Part shown: positions 21,106 to 32,150 of the stretch, one piece after another
How the letters are laid out: each line of letters begins with the position of its first letter
Position numbering within the stretch: the first letter of the stretch is position 1
Program-made: the position numbers and the translations under genes
Notes under the pieces: model-generated
Databases searched by the model: none
The model's input: only the letters and a program-made list of their open reading frames with translations
What the model was told of the DNA's origin: nothing
DNA from: Gonatopus flavifemur
Lineage: Eukaryota > Arthropoda > Insecta > Hymenoptera > Dryinidae
Assembly: GCA_018340375.1 (NCBI GenBank)
Contig: JAFFJZ010000004.1
Coordinates: 49,144,001-49,208,000 of the forward strand
Reading direction: 5' to 3'
DNA: 64,000 nucleotides

Positions 21106-21560
21106 CTCTATACAGTTGACATTCAACCTAGGAGATCCACAAGGATCTCGAAATTAACACAAAAAGGACAACAATACTGTGACGAAATACGAAAACAAAA
21201 TAGGAAAATTGAGAAAGAAGCCAATGATGAGATAGAAAGGTTTATCGAAAAATTCAATGATGAACAAAATTCGTTGAACGAAGTCGACAATCTTATTGAC
21301 AATCAAATCTCACTAGAATCAACGATAGATCATCATGAACACCGTAAAGACGATGTAAATAATGAAGATCAATATGATTTCGAAGATAAAAATCACGAAT
21401 CAGACAACGAAGAACAATACTACACACGTCCGAACGAGGACATCGTGGAAAATCATGGTGAAATATTACACGATAATCTTCTCGAACATAGGAATATTAA
21501 TGACTATTCTGGAATCGAAGATTCCGATGACGGAGAGACCTATGAAAATCTATAAAAAAA
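21106..21560 (+). pseudogene. Acidic linker between RNase H and integrase, old gypsy copy
   Basis: The open frame 21274-21555 encodes 93 residues very rich in D, E, N and H. Linkers of this composition occur between RNase H and integrase in some insect gypsy lineages. Function unknown. Confidence 0.6.
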
Positions 21561-23083
21561 TTTTAATTAAACTAATTCTTGGTGCAAATATTGGCGAATC
21601 GAGAGATCCTTTAGAATTGAAAAAGGATAACTACGTATTCTTTCTGAATGACCAAGGGAAACCCTTCGAAAAAAGAATGAAAAATTTTTCCGAAAAAATC
21701 GATATTGATTGTTTTGGACCCATGGATCTGGGAAGAAGCCTAGCAATAAAAAAGGGAATCATATGGTGGTTTTGACTGTATATCGAACCGTCTGATAAAA
21801 TTCCTACACCTTGAGAAACCATGATGCATCTTCAAAATGCAATCAGAGAATTGAAACAATTCATGAGATTAAACGAGATAAGTAGTTGTAGTATTCCAAA
21901 AATCGAATTTTACAATGAACTTGAATGGGATAGAGTTATAATTGAATTTAATAAAGAATTTTGTCACATTCCTATAAAACTCACGTTTTGTCTCGGAATA
22001 GTAAAAATTCCTGATATAACAGAAAGAAGATTCTTGATTGAAGAGGCTCACAATTCTTCAATAGGAGGACACAAAGGAGTTGCAAATACTTTCAATAAAT
22101 TCCGACTCAATTATTACTTGGAGTACATCAAAGAAGATGTGCAAAATTACATATCCGGATGCTCCAATGTAAATCAAAGAAAATAATTAGAACCAGAAAT
22201 AAACAACCAATGATGATAACCGATACGCCCGGTTATGCGTTCAAGAAAATTGCAACGAATTGTTTTAGGAATGCATTTGCAATAGATGGTGCAATTGCAT
22301 TTTTCAATATTGCTCCAGTGCAATGTTTAATTAATAAACATTGCATCGTGAGAATATAACGATTTCCTTCTTGAGTAGAGGGAAATGGTCCCACAATATC
22401 AAACATTGCACTGGAGCAATATTGAAGAATGCAATTGCACCATCTATTGCAAATGCATTCCTAAAACAATTCGTTTGCATTTATGGAGCACTGAAAATGA
22501 TTCTCACTTATCTGGGGACTTATGTATTCATATCTAAATCTATGCAGACTATAACGAAACGATTGAATATACGACAATTGAAAACCACCGCGTTTCACCC
22601 TCAAACTAATAGATCTCTAGAAAGATCCCATGCCGTATCAACTGAATACCTCAGACAATACGTATCACAGGATTCAAAATGGGACCAATGGGTCGAAGTA
22701 TGCTATCCTATAACACTAGTGTACATGAAAGTACGAAACGAACTCCCTATGAGTTAGTGCTTGGTAAAACTCCAATTATGCCCTCTAACCACCCTATTCC
22801 TCCTTACGAACAACTCAAAACCCATGATGAATACCTAATCAAATTAATGGCTCGTATAGATAACTTCCAACGTGAAGTTAGAAAAAACTTACGAATAGCT
22901 AAGGAGCGATCAAAACACTACTATGACCAAACCAGTAGATTAATTAGATTCAAAGCAGGAGACCCGGTATTTTTGAAAAAGGGTATTAAACAGGGAAAGC
23001 TAGACGACCTGAATGAAGGTCTTTATGAAATCATCGAAATAGTTGATGATAAAAGTATCAAGCTACAAATAGGGAAACGATAA
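21561..23083 (+). pseudogene. Integrase remnant with an internal inversion
   Basis: The zinc-binding part is at about 22020-22186 (EEAHNSSIGGHKG then a degraded C-x-x-C as GCSNVNQRK). The core is broken: 22254-22402 is inverted relative to the gene, so the block with the first catalytic aspartate (DIVGPFPST) reads on the minus strand, and about 75 bases are present in both orientations. The later core (TAFHPQTN, LERSHAV) and C-terminal frame 22679-23083 (YDQTSRLIRFKAGDPVFL) follow on the plus strand. The second catalytic aspartate is replaced (ILTYLG). Confidence 0.85.
22254..22486. repeat. Inverted duplication inside integrase
   Basis: Left arm 22254-22329 (AATTGTTTTAGGAATGCATT and onward) is the inverse of 22403-22478 (AATGCATTCCTAAAACAATT). 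The spacer encodes integrase on the minus strand, so the structure is an inversion with duplicated edges, not an inserted transposon. Confidence 0.85.
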
Positions 23084-23160
23084 AAGGTAGTTTCTGTGGA
23101 CAGATCAATCCTTTCAAAAGATATAAACGTTGTCTACACAACGTATTGAAATCGAGGATA

Positions 23161-24144
23161 ATATTCCTGAAAAGAAAAAAGGTGTATACTATAAATCCCT
23201 CGGAGTTCTTGTACACACATACATTCACTTCGTTGAAATCCTGAAAAGTATCCTGAAAAATTAATCGTAAATTTAGAGTTAATTCTCAAATATTCTAAGG
23301 AGTTCATGGATGGAACCAAAAACCACACACACAGTTTATGCTGCAAAATTAGAAGAATTTATTAACGATTCGTTAACAAATTGGTGAAAAACATCCATGT
23401 TTTCATACAAAAATTCTTAACAACCGGATATATAGAATCTGCAACACAAAAATGAATAATTAGTTGACCAATTATACGTTAGTTGGTTTTAATCTTCCTA
23501 AACAAAATATATGAATCAACTTACCTCAACAGTTGCATTATGATGAGTAGAAAAATCTTCATCGTCAGATCTCCATTGATGAAAGAAATCTTAGTTGAGT
23601 AAAGATTTCATCAACTGTAGAACTCTATGGATAGAAACTTTCCTTTTTTTCCTTTCATCGCAGTTATATAACCTGAAACTGCAAATAATAAATTAATATT
23701 TCTCTATTCTAACATGCAAGATACTTAAATTCTAACAGATGAGGTTAACTAAAGTGACTATTAAAAACCTAATAAACCAATATTCACCCTGTACGAAAAT
23801 ACAGAGCATAATGCTTACCGTGGTAGTTATCGAAGTCAATAAAGAAAAAATCCTCCTGGATGTCAAATGTCCATCGATGAAGGAATTTGAATCCGGGTTT
23901 GAGAATCCATCCATTGTGGAGCTCTACAATGCCGAATCTTCTTCATCGCAAGCATAAAATCTGAAATTTGAAAAAAAAAATTTAATACCTTTCATTATCA
24001 ACATATACAATACCAAGTTTTGACGAGTGGGGTTACCTCAATAGACTCTGAACTTGTGATTAAAATATAGTGTAACTCTTACCTTGAAGATTTGTCTTTC
24101 CGTCAAACCAACAATTCTGCTCTCCGACATTGTTTTCTAAAGAC
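23161..24144. other. AT-rich stretch with two diverged repeats; possible decayed exons
   Basis: Two related segments about 305 bases apart (around 23565-23690 and 23870-23985) share CCATCGATGAAGGAA-like and CTCTACAATG-like words and end before AACCTGAAAC/AATCTGAAAT. On the minus strand both begin after a TTTCAG acceptor-like site and run to GTAAG donor-like sites. Frames are short and contain stops. An open frame of 72 residues on the plus strand (23739-23957) has no recognisable domain. Confidence 0.35.
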
Positions 24145-24152
24145 CCATACCC

Positions 24153-24313
24153 AGGCCCGGCGGTACGTTCTTCTCTGTCTTCGTCTTCGTCCATTCGCAT
24201 GTGCGGGGTAATAAAGGATAGTGAGTGGGGAGTTACTACCCACTCACTATCCTTTATGAACTCGCATAGGTGAACAGACGATGAAGACAAAAAAGAACGT
24301 ACCGCCAGCCCTG
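24153..24313. mobile_element. hAT MITE, 161 bp, 8-bp TSD
   Basis: Ends CAGGCCCGGCGGTACGTTCT and the inverse of CAGGGCTGGCGGTACGTTCT. CCCATACC lies at 24145-24152 and 24314-24321. Inner perfect hairpin CCACTCACTATCCTTTAT. A truncated relative is at 20943-21010. Confidence 0.93.
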
Positions 24314-24321
24314 CCCATACC

Positions 24322-25637
24322 ATCGAGTCTACTTAGCGATAACAAGTTTCATCTGAAAGGTTATACACATGCAAGATTGATATCAGATTTTCATTATAAA
24401 TACTAAATAATAGAAATTTACCTGCTTCGTAACATGTTTTTTCCACTTCTCAATTAGGATAGGGTGAATCCCAGAGATAGATCCCATACAAGGAATGGAA
24501 ACACCTTGCGTAGGTGTTCGCCAGCCGTTGTATCCAATACATCTTCTCCCTATGTACTAATAATTCTCAGATTTTCTCACCTGAAATTCACAATACAAAC
24601 AATCCTTTGATGGCTTGTACTTGACTGAACTTACCAATATATTATTACCTTACTAGATGTAGACGAGTCTTATGGATAAATTCACTTTGACTAGGCTATA
24701 GATTGGAAATTTTCACTCTCATCCCAGTGCGATTCCCAGTAGATGAGCTTGAGGTAGTTGTTGTTGTGGATGACTAACTCATAGCAAGGATAGTGAATGT
24801 TCATTTCCATTCACTCACCAAGGAATATTGACCTAGAATCATAATGAATGGATTAGTATTTGCTATCTGACAAATTTTCGTTCAACAATTTTAAATATCC
24901 TGAACATATATTAAAAAAAAAATCAAAATTTTCTTTATATATTTATAGAAAACGAACTTATATTTAAACACTTATACCTAGATATTTTTGATCAACAATT
25001 TATTTTAATGAGAAACTCACTTATTATTTACGAATATTTCATAGATTCCTATATATATATATATATATATAAGGGTTGTATCCTTCTGTTGATGATGCCA
25101 CGCCAACTCCAGAATCATAGCACCTGTCACTTTTTCATACTTTTCACATTGGAATTAACATTCATTGATCACTTTCCACTTCACAATTCACTACACTTTA
25201 CTTAACACTGTACGAAAGTAACATTACGCGATAATTGAATCATAAATTAATTAAAAGTATACATAATGTATGTGTTCACGCGAGTTTGTTTACAGGTCTT
25301 ACATACGTAAATATTTGGATCAGGTATAATAGATGGGATCAAAATCAATGCCTCTGAATGCCACTTCAAAAAACATTCGCTATGATCCTTCCTGGAAAAA
25401 TAACTTCTGTTCAGTGATTCAGTGTTGCCAACACTCTGAATTCATTAGTCGCGAACTCTGTTTCGAAAAGGAGCTAGAAGTCTCCAACACTCGAAAACTA
25501 AATCACTAAAAAGTTGCTAAAAATTTTTTAAGGGAAATTACTAAAAATTACTAGTTTTGGACCAATCGAGAAATTCCGGGTGAATATAGGCTTTCGGACT
25601 AACGCGAGTGTTTATCCTAGCAAGGTTGGGTATATAT
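24322..25637. other. Spacer; splice-like words on minus strand, TA microsatellite at 25051
   Basis: A (TA)n tract lies at 25051-25070. On the minus strand, donor-like CAAG/GTAAGAG (about 24080) and CAG/GTAAATT (about 24420) follow short open stretches, for example 42 codons ending at 24422 with WRTPTQGVSIPCMG. No homology recognised, and other frames have stops. Confidence 0.3.
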
Positions 25638-25797
25638 GGCTACTCTCCCATGGATCGGAATTCTCTCGGCGGAATGACTTTAAACCAATCGCTTTCACAA
25701 TTTCTTTTAGAGCGTTCTATCAGAAATCTATAAAAAATTGTGCATTGGTTCAATTTTCATTCCGCCGGAACGAATTCCGGTCCATGGGAGGCCAGCC
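25638..25797. mobile_element. MITE A copy 2, 160 bp
   Basis: Ends GGCTACTCTCCCATGGATCG and CGGTCCATGGGAGGCCAGCC, same family as 16394-16890. TAT on each side gives a 3-bp duplication. Confidence 0.8.
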
Positions 25798-25949
25798 TAT
25801 GGATTGATGAAAAATAATTTCAACTCACATGCTAATTAGCATACATTCACATTACATTACATTATAGTCGGTGTAAAAAATCCGTCGACAGTTTCAACGG
25901 AAAAATTCTTTCATAATATGTTATTGCTGTTATTCGAGAATTTGTAATC

Positions 25950-26159
25950 GGTAAACCTCAATAAACCCGAAGTGTAATAGACCCGAAGAGCAGTAGACCC
26001 GAAGGCAGTAATCCCGAAAAATAGTAGTTTGTTGCTAGCCGCATGCGAATGAAATGAAATGTAACTAAAACTTTTTCGGGATTACTCCCGTTCGGGTTTA
26101 CTGCCTTCGGGTCTCCTGCATTTCGGGTCTATTGCACTTCGGGTTTACTATGGTTTACC
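25950..26159. mobile_element. MITE with spaced CCCGAAG words, 8-bp TSD
   Basis: Ends GGTAAACC and GGTTTACC. TTGTAATC lies at 25942-25949 and 26160-26167. Each arm consists of ACCCGAAG repeated about every 16 bases, separated by short words (TAATAG, CAGTAG, CAGTAA). Second copy at 31312-31547. Confidence 0.9.
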
Positions 26160-26239
26160 TTGTAATCTATGAGAATGATGGAAAAAACATTTTTAATGGT
26201 GACGGTCGAAGAAAAATATTTGAAATTCAGCAATAAGAA

Positions 26240-26326
26240 CCCATATAGCACAAGAGTTCTAAAAAGACTCATAATGAATACAATGTATTCATACAGAACT
26301 CTTTTAGAACTCGTGTTCTGTCTGGG
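26240..26326. mobile_element. 87-bp MITE, family CCCANACAG, 2-bp TSD AA
   Basis: Ends CCCATATAGCACAAGAGTTC and the inverse of CCCAGACAGAACACGAGTTC. AA flanks both ends. Related to the elements at 29810, 46386 and 62757. Confidence 0.75.
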
Positions 26327-26427
26327 AACGTATTCAGAGATATTTCCGTTAGAACTGTTAACAGATTTTCTTCATCAACTATATACTATTACATTCAGAT
26401 TAAATTATTGTATTGATATATTCAGAG

Positions 26428-26594
26428 CAGAGCTGCCAGATGGGCATAATTAGTGAGGGGAATAGTACCCCCACTATCGTTCATATACACACTCTAACCT
26501 CTATACGAAACCTATACACATATGAAACTTATATACATGGGACGATAGTGGGGGTACACTTCCCCTTAATAATTATCCCCATCTGGCAGCTCTG
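26428..26594. mobile_element. hAT MITE, 167 bp, 8-bp TSD
   Basis: Ends CAGAGCTGCCAGATGGG and its inverse. ATTCAGAG lies at 26420-26427 and 26595-26602. An inner inverted pair ACCCCCACTATCGT is present. Related copy at 56070-56618. Confidence 0.93.
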
Positions 26595-26719
26595 ATTCAG
26601 AGTTGCTAGATAAAAACGGTACAGTTCATTGATTGGATAATTCTTACCCAGTAAACAATTTTTCGGCCAACATTAGAAACTGTCATAATGTTATCTAAAA
26701 GAGTCGAAATGACCTCTAA

Positions 26720-26853
26720 AGCTGTAATTTCATACAAGCGGCGAGCGACGAGCGATACCTTAGATAAAGGGAGAAGTCTCACATTACCTCTCTTTTCAGC
26801 TAATATATCGCTAAATGCTAAAACCTTGTTTAGCTTTGCATGAAATTACAACT
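26720..26853. mobile_element. Harbinger-like MITE copy 2, TAA TSD
   Basis: Ends AGCTGTAATTTCATACAAGC and GAAATTACAACT, TAA at 26717-26719 and 26854-26856. 134 bp; the uninterrupted relative of 18352-20740. Confidence 0.88.
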
Positions 26854-27003
26854 TAATGCGTCGATTTCTGCCATCTTTCTACTGTTTTCTCAAGAGTTCT
26901 GAATGCTATCTAAAAGTTATCCATGACATCTTTTGGATAGCATTAAGACTCTTGAGAAAGACATCAAAAAGTTGGCAGAAATCGACGCATTAGAGAACGG
27001 TAG

Positions 27004-27257
27004 CCCTGTTATATACCGAAAGAAAAATATTCCGGATGATGATTGATCCGAAAATTTGTTTCCCGAAAGAAAATATTCCGAATGTTCATTACTCCGAAAA
27101 CTGAAGAATGGTCCGTCTTCTGGGAACTATGAGAAATGCGTGATACGATTGGATGAAACATTTTCGGAACAATCAACATTCGGAATATTTTCTTTCGGGA
27201 TTCGAATTTTCGGATCAACCATCTTCCGGTATATTTACCTTTCGGGATATAACAGGG
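27004..27257. mobile_element. MITE with CCGAAA/TTTCGG words
   Basis: Ends CCCTGTTATATACCGAAAG and the inverse of CCCTGTTATATCCCGAAAG. The arms contain repeated TCCGAA and CCGAAAG. Target duplication unclear. Confidence 0.7.
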
Positions 27258-27345
27258 TTACCTTAGAGAACATTTCGACATCTTTGAGACCACGTTATGA
27301 GAGTTTAAAATGAAAGTCTCAGAATGTTTACTGGGTATATATCCA

Positions 27346-27418
27346 CCCTGCTTAAAGTGTCATATAGAATCATAATCTATGATATTCTATACGATTCTAT
27401 ATGACACTTTAAGCAGGG
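27346..27418. mobile_element. 73-bp near-perfect palindrome, 2-bp TSD CA
   Basis: CCCTGCTTAAAGTGTCATAT is mirrored by ATATGACACTTTAAGCAGGG. CA lies on both sides (27344-27345, 27419-27420). Confidence 0.75.
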
Positions 27419-27747
27419 CACCCACTTAGATTCCAGTTTCTGAAAGAAGGAGCAATAATCGAAATGTGCACTCTCACATCTGGCAACCTTGTTGGGATTA
27501 GTATTAGCATACCCACATAGTACACAAGATTCTCAAATCAATCCTGAGAAAAGCTCCTTGAAGAACTTTTTGTATTCTAAAAGAGTTCTCAAAGAGTTTT
27601 TTCTTAGGAATCATTTGAGATTCTTGTGTGTCATCTGGATATCTATTTAAATGAAAATTATGATACATCATAACGAGAAAAAAATATGTTCTGAATTTTT
27701 TAATTTTAATGAAATTCATTTGAAAATGTCAACACAGTAAAAAAACG

Positions 27748-29783
27748 TTATCCAAAAAATTCCTCTTCCCTGTCCACTTCAATTCCATGTGATGGTACAT
27801 ATGTCATTTGGACCTGTTCTTTTGATTTATTCTTAAAAGAATACATGGCTGACTTCCCAATAAGTTTAGTAATTTCTTTCGGAAACTGATATGTCCCACA
27901 AGTATGATTGAAGCTCTTGAGATATGTTTTAATCCTTACTATTGCATTCGATGTTTCAACGCCAAGTCTGTTCCTAAGTTTATTTTTTACAATATTCATT
28001 ATACTAAAAACGCGTTCGACCTCAGCATTTGAGTGAGGAAGAGATAACATCGACACCGCTAGATCACATAAATTTGCAAATGGGTTGTTAGAAGCCGCGT
28101 CTCTGTAATTGCAGACTTCAATCCAAAAATCAATACTGTTGTTCTTGTTTTCCCATTGTATTTTGGAAATTATTTTCCATTGATTCAAAATTTTATCTAG
28201 TTTTTCCGGACTGGAAGTGAATTCTTTCGCTAATTCCAATAAATCCTTCACCTTTTCTTAGAGTTTAAGAGTTTCCTCAACGCTGAGAAAAGACATTTTT
28301 TGTAAAATTGATATATTTGTAGGCAAACGAGGTTGTAATTGTTTGCATAGCTTGACCGTGAATTGAATACATCTTTGCCTGATGGGAAATTCATTTTCTT
28401 TGCTCAATTTGGCAGCTCCTAGATTAGTTTCGGAAATATATCCTAAGTAAGGTTTAGAATCTAAATAATTCTCAATATCTCCCCCTTTTACCAAAATATC
28501 AATATCTGATGTGGAAGATTTAATAATTCTGTTGGATATAGCATTCCATAAATGCATTGGAGTTTCAAGAAGCTTCGTCGGTTCAACATTTTCAGATTCG
28601 AATGTTTTGAGTGCGTATTGCATGTCATCAAGAACTGTTTTCAGGTACAGTAAATATAAGTAATTCGTTCTATCACAATACATTGAATAGAGTATTTCAG
28701 CAGTGTAGCAATTACGGCTGAGTTCAGTGATTTCAAAATGTAGTTTTAATTCTTCCCATTGATTCAAGATCCTATTCACGGCTGGCTCGATCGACAGCCA
28801 ACGAGTTGCACACATTTCAAGTATTTTCAAAGGCTTTTTTCCACAGTTGATTGTCTTAAAAATTTCCGCATATTGTTCTTGCCTAATAGATGATAATGAG
28901 AACCAATTGTAAGTTTCTCGAATTAGAAATTCTACGTTTCGAGGGAGAGTTTCTTCAGAAGCGTGTGTCACAGAGAGCTGAAGTGAATGACACGTACATC
29001 GGATTAAAACCAAACTTGGGAGATTCAAATCTCTTTTCAAAATTGCGTGTAAACCATTATTGACTCCGGTCATATTTGAAGCATTGTCTGTACCTATTCC
29101 TAAAAGATTATTCGTTTTCATACCGAATGTGGTTAAAGATTCGATTAAAGCTTCTGCTATATTTGCAGCAGTAGCAGATTTGAGAGGGATCATTGTTAAG
29201 AATGTTGATATGATTTTTTTCTGAGAAATACTAAGGTACCGCACAACCACGCCTAGAAGTTTCGTTACACTAATATCTGTTGATTCGTCCAAGATTAGAC
29301 TATACTTTTGATTCCCGATATCGTCAATAATTTCCTTAGAAAAGTGAGGACCAATCACTTCACGAATGATTTCTGCACATTTTGTACGATGTAAATTGAG
29401 CTCCTCTGTTGATATTGAATCTGGAAATAACCGAACAATAACAATTCTTCAAGATGCTTCCTGACGAAATGAATGTTAGGCTTATGACACTTCTGATAGG
29501 ATTAAATTTGGGAGTGATACCTAACCTGAGAATACAGATTTCAAAATATTACTCAAATGATCAATAGTTGGAAAAGAACAATGTTCGGCAATGAACAAAG
29601 CTAGCGTCCCCTCTGCAATCCTAGATGGATTTTCTTGAGAAATTGGTTTAAAAGTCAACTTGCTTTGTGAAGGACCACATTTGCGTTCGGAACTTTCTTC
29701 GTGCTTTTTTGTCTCTGAATGTTTCTTTATATCATTTAATTCAGCACTCAACACAGCAATGCAGTATTTACAAAACGCTTTTG
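27748..29783 (-). pseudogene. hAT transposase gene, one intron and one stop codon
   Basis: Exon 1 ends at 29526 and carries a zinc-finger-like CKYC...H-x5-H (29700-29770). The intron 29421-29525 has GTTAGGT at the donor and TTATTTCCAG at the acceptor, and splicing joins the frame. Exon 2 encodes the catalytic hAT core: LDESTDIS, GTDNASNM, CTCHSLQL and the CATRWLS block, over about 366 residues. An in-frame TAA at 28258-28260 is followed immediately by the C-terminal dimerisation region with SLPHSNAEVERVFS near 28045, ending at 27748. Only one stop spoils about 600 codons. Terminal repeats of its own were not found; MITE 29786-30450 abuts its 5-prime end. It could be a recently dead transposase or a host gene derived from one. 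Confidence 0.85.
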
Positions 29784-29785
29784 TA

Positions 29786-30450
29786 CACGGAGAGAAAAAA
29801 TGAGCTCTACCCAGACAGCACAGAAAGTTATTTGAACGTTTTGAAAACGTGCTCTTGGTTTTGCGTGTTTTGGTCCCGCTGAAGCAAGTTTTACAAACAT
29901 TTAGAGTACCTTCCCATTTGATATCCTTGAATACGTTCTAAGTACGTTCCTTTGATCTACTACCAGACGTTTTCATCATGTCTTCTAAACGTACTTTCAT
30001 GAAAACTAACCTTGAAAAACCACAAAGTCACAGGGGGACATAGATAGAACTAACCGAGACATTTGCATGTCCCTGGGACATACATGCGACGTTTTTAGAA
30101 CATCCTGAGACGTTATTTGCACGTTCTCTGTGAAATCAAGCACGTCTTCTGAACGTTTAGGAAACCTCTCGGTGCTGTATGGGTAGAAGCATGACGTACT
30201 TCACGCCTTTCCGCATTTGTCCTAATGTGCTTTCAACGCACGAGGCTCATGCTTGCGAAGCATGGACTCGTACGTTAAAAGCACGTTTTGACGAATGCGT
30301 AAAGGCGTGAAGTACGTCATGCTTCTAGAGCTTGTTTTTCCTTTTCATGTGAGCGTGAATTCCAGCCTTCCGAACATGGCAAAAGCAACCTAAACACAAC
30401 GTTCAAAACGTGAAATTTCATGCTCTCAAAGCTCATTTTTTCTCTCCGTG
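29786..30450. mobile_element. MITE H copy 1 (CACGGAGAG), TA TSD, with nested MITE E
   Basis: Ends CACGGAGAGAAAAAATGAGC and its inverse, TA on both sides. The centre is a hairpin AGAAGCATGACGTACTTCAC. Its left arm is split by 29810-30183; the intact right arm shows the empty site. Related copy at 53081-53870. Confidence 0.85.
29810..30183. mobile_element. MITE E copy 1, 374 bp, 2-bp TSD TA
   Basis: Ends CCCAGACAGCACAGAAAGTT and the inverse of CCCATACAGCACCGAGAGGT. TA at 29808-29809 and 30184-30185. The arm of the host MITE confirms the pre-insertion sequence. Confidence 0.88.
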
Positions 30451-30629
30451 TAGATTAACCACTCATACTGCAAAGCCAACCTTTAAATTTCGGATCAACT
30501 TCTCATTCTTGTATTTCTGAGAATATAACTTTGTTTTGAACGGCAATTCCATACTCTGAACTTGGATGTATTATGAAATTTAGACACAGTTCAATCGAAC
30601 ACTTATAGGTTAGAAAGATGTAGCAATAC

Positions 30630-30802
30630 GGTAGGGGGTTTTTTTGCCGAAAACGTTTTTCACCGAATACACTGTAATTTGACAATCGATAGTCACCTCT
30701 AGAAATCACTAGGAGATTTCGTAGTGATCTCTAGAAATGACTAGCGATTGTCGAATTAGGTTCATTCGGCGAAAAACTTTTCCGACAAAAAGACCCTCTA
30801 CC
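30630..30802. mobile_element. MITE with 9-bp TSD, MULE-like
   Basis: Ends GGTAGGGGGTTTTTTTGCCG and the inverse of GGTAGAGGGTCTTTTTGTCG. TAGCAATAC lies at 30621-30629 and 30803-30811. A 9-bp duplication points to the Mutator-like superfamily. Inner hairpin AGTCACCTCTAGAAATCACT. Confidence 0.85.
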
Positions 30803-31311
30803 TAGCAATACAACAATCGGTATTTAAGGTCATTTCTGCCATTATGAAAAATGAGAATGAATCAGTGAAAAGACGATCACGATATAGACATTGAACTCTG
30901 AATATATATATATATATAGGATAAACAATGAATGCAGACGCAAATCTATAAAATAGTACGCCGGGAATCCCAGTCACGAAATAATCAATAGCTAAGTTCG
31001 TTTAGTGGTGTCCTAAGTTACCCCAACTTGCTCCAAGTATTTTGGATTCGTCATTTCCAATTATAGGAACGAAATGATTGGTTTGTTACAAGTTAGAGCA
31101 ACCCAGAACATGTAGAACGAACGAACCGAATATCATGAGACAGAAGAGTGTAGAGAAACTTAACAATTTGTCCCTACTAACTTCTTTTCCCCTCGATCAG
31201 CTGATTACACTATGATTAGGTAGAAATACCATAGAGATATGATATATAGAGAAGGCAAGCACTAGAATTTAAGTAAGTGAACATTAACATAAATAATGAA
31301 CAAATGATGAA
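30803..31311. other. Spacer with AT microsatellite
   Basis: An (AT)n tract at 30902-30919; otherwise nothing recognised. Confidence 0.4.
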
Positions 31312-31547
31312 GGTGAACCATAATTAACCCGAAGTACAATAGCCCCGAAGTGCAGTAGACCCGAAGTCAGTAAGCCCGAACGGCAGTAATTCCGAAAAAA
31401 GTTTAGTCATATTTTATTTCATTCGCATGCGGCTAGTAACAAACTATTATTTTTCGGGATTACTGACTTTATTTGCCGTTCGGGTTTACTGACTTCGGGT
31501 CTACTGTACTTCGGGACTATTGCACTTCGGGTTGATTATGGTTTACC
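31312..31547. mobile_element. MITE with spaced CCCGAAG words, copy 2
   Basis: Ends GGTGAACC and GGTTTACC. Flanks ATGATGAA (31304-31311) and ATAATGAA (31548-31555) match at 7 of 8 positions. Same architecture as 25950-26159, including the centre with CATTCGCATGCGGCTAG. Confidence 0.88.
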
Positions 31548-31894
31548 ATAATGAAAGTTCTTGAATTAGTATTAGTATATCCATGTAAAGTTAATTCAAA
31601 TGTTTTTACGTACGGCGGTGCTAAAATCAATCTAAAAAGTTTTCAATTGAGTTCACGTCCCCTGGTCACAGTTCGGAAACAATTTTATGAGAACTTTCAT
31701 TTCTAAATTTATCTATAATGAATTCACACATTTATTGATTCCATAAAAAGTTGCTAGATTTGTCGCTAGTTGCTGAATGGGAAATTTGATCGCTGTAACT
31801 GTGAAAAAGTCGCTAGATCTAGCGACAAAATCGCTAAGTTGGCAACACTGCTTCTGACGGGGACTTCGGAGGAACTCAATACTCTGACCCATAC

Positions 31895-32117
31895 CAGGGG
31901 GCATAATCTCAAATGCAACATTCTCAAACGGATTTCAGCGCTGCCGTACAGTAGGACAGTGAATTATTCACCATAGATACAACTAACACAAACAATGAAC
32001 AAATCACACCGATTTTCGAATTAGTGTTGGTGTATACATGTAAAATAGTTCACTGTACTACCGTATAGCAGCGCTGAAATCCGTTTGAAAATTTTCTATT
32101 CGAGATTATGCCCCCTG
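31895..32117. mobile_element. hAT MITE, 223 bp, 8-bp TSD
   Basis: Ends CAGGGGGCATAATCTC and its inverse with about 60-bp arms. ACCCATAC lies at 31887-31894 and 32118-32125. Confidence 0.93.
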
Positions 32118-32150
32118 ACCCATACGGGACATTGAGTGACATTATTTTAC

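Larger units (their letters stand above)
15613..23160 (+). pseudogene. Old gypsy retrotransposon pol, shattered by nested insertions
   Basis: Order along the plus strand: protease, a linker, reverse transcriptase, start of RNase H, an acidic linker, integrase. All are recognisable by motif but carry frameshifts and stops. At least five elements interrupt it: hAT MITE 15689-15851, MITE 16394-16890, hAT 17783-18114, Harbinger-type MITE 18352-20740, and a truncated composite 20943-21105 that replaces most of RNase H. LTRs and gag were not found. It is a different lineage from the element at 8523-15184 (its protease has DSGAEV rather than DTG). Confidence 0.9.
26647..27335. mobile_element. MITE CCCAGTAAACA with two nested elements
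   Basis: Ends CCCAGTAAACA and TGTTTACTGGG, TA on both sides. The arms also match internally (TCGATTTCTGCC against GGCAGAAATCGA around 26860 and 26980). One arm was hit by the Harbinger-type MITE 26720-26853 and the other by 27004-27257. Confidence 0.8.

Noticed and set aside
25422..31857. CAGTGTTGCCAAC at 25422 and GTTGGCAACACTG at 31845 as ends of one 6.4-kb hAT element
   Set aside because: Flanking 8-mers do not match and the interior holds unrelated sequence; these are more likely ends of separate decayed elements.
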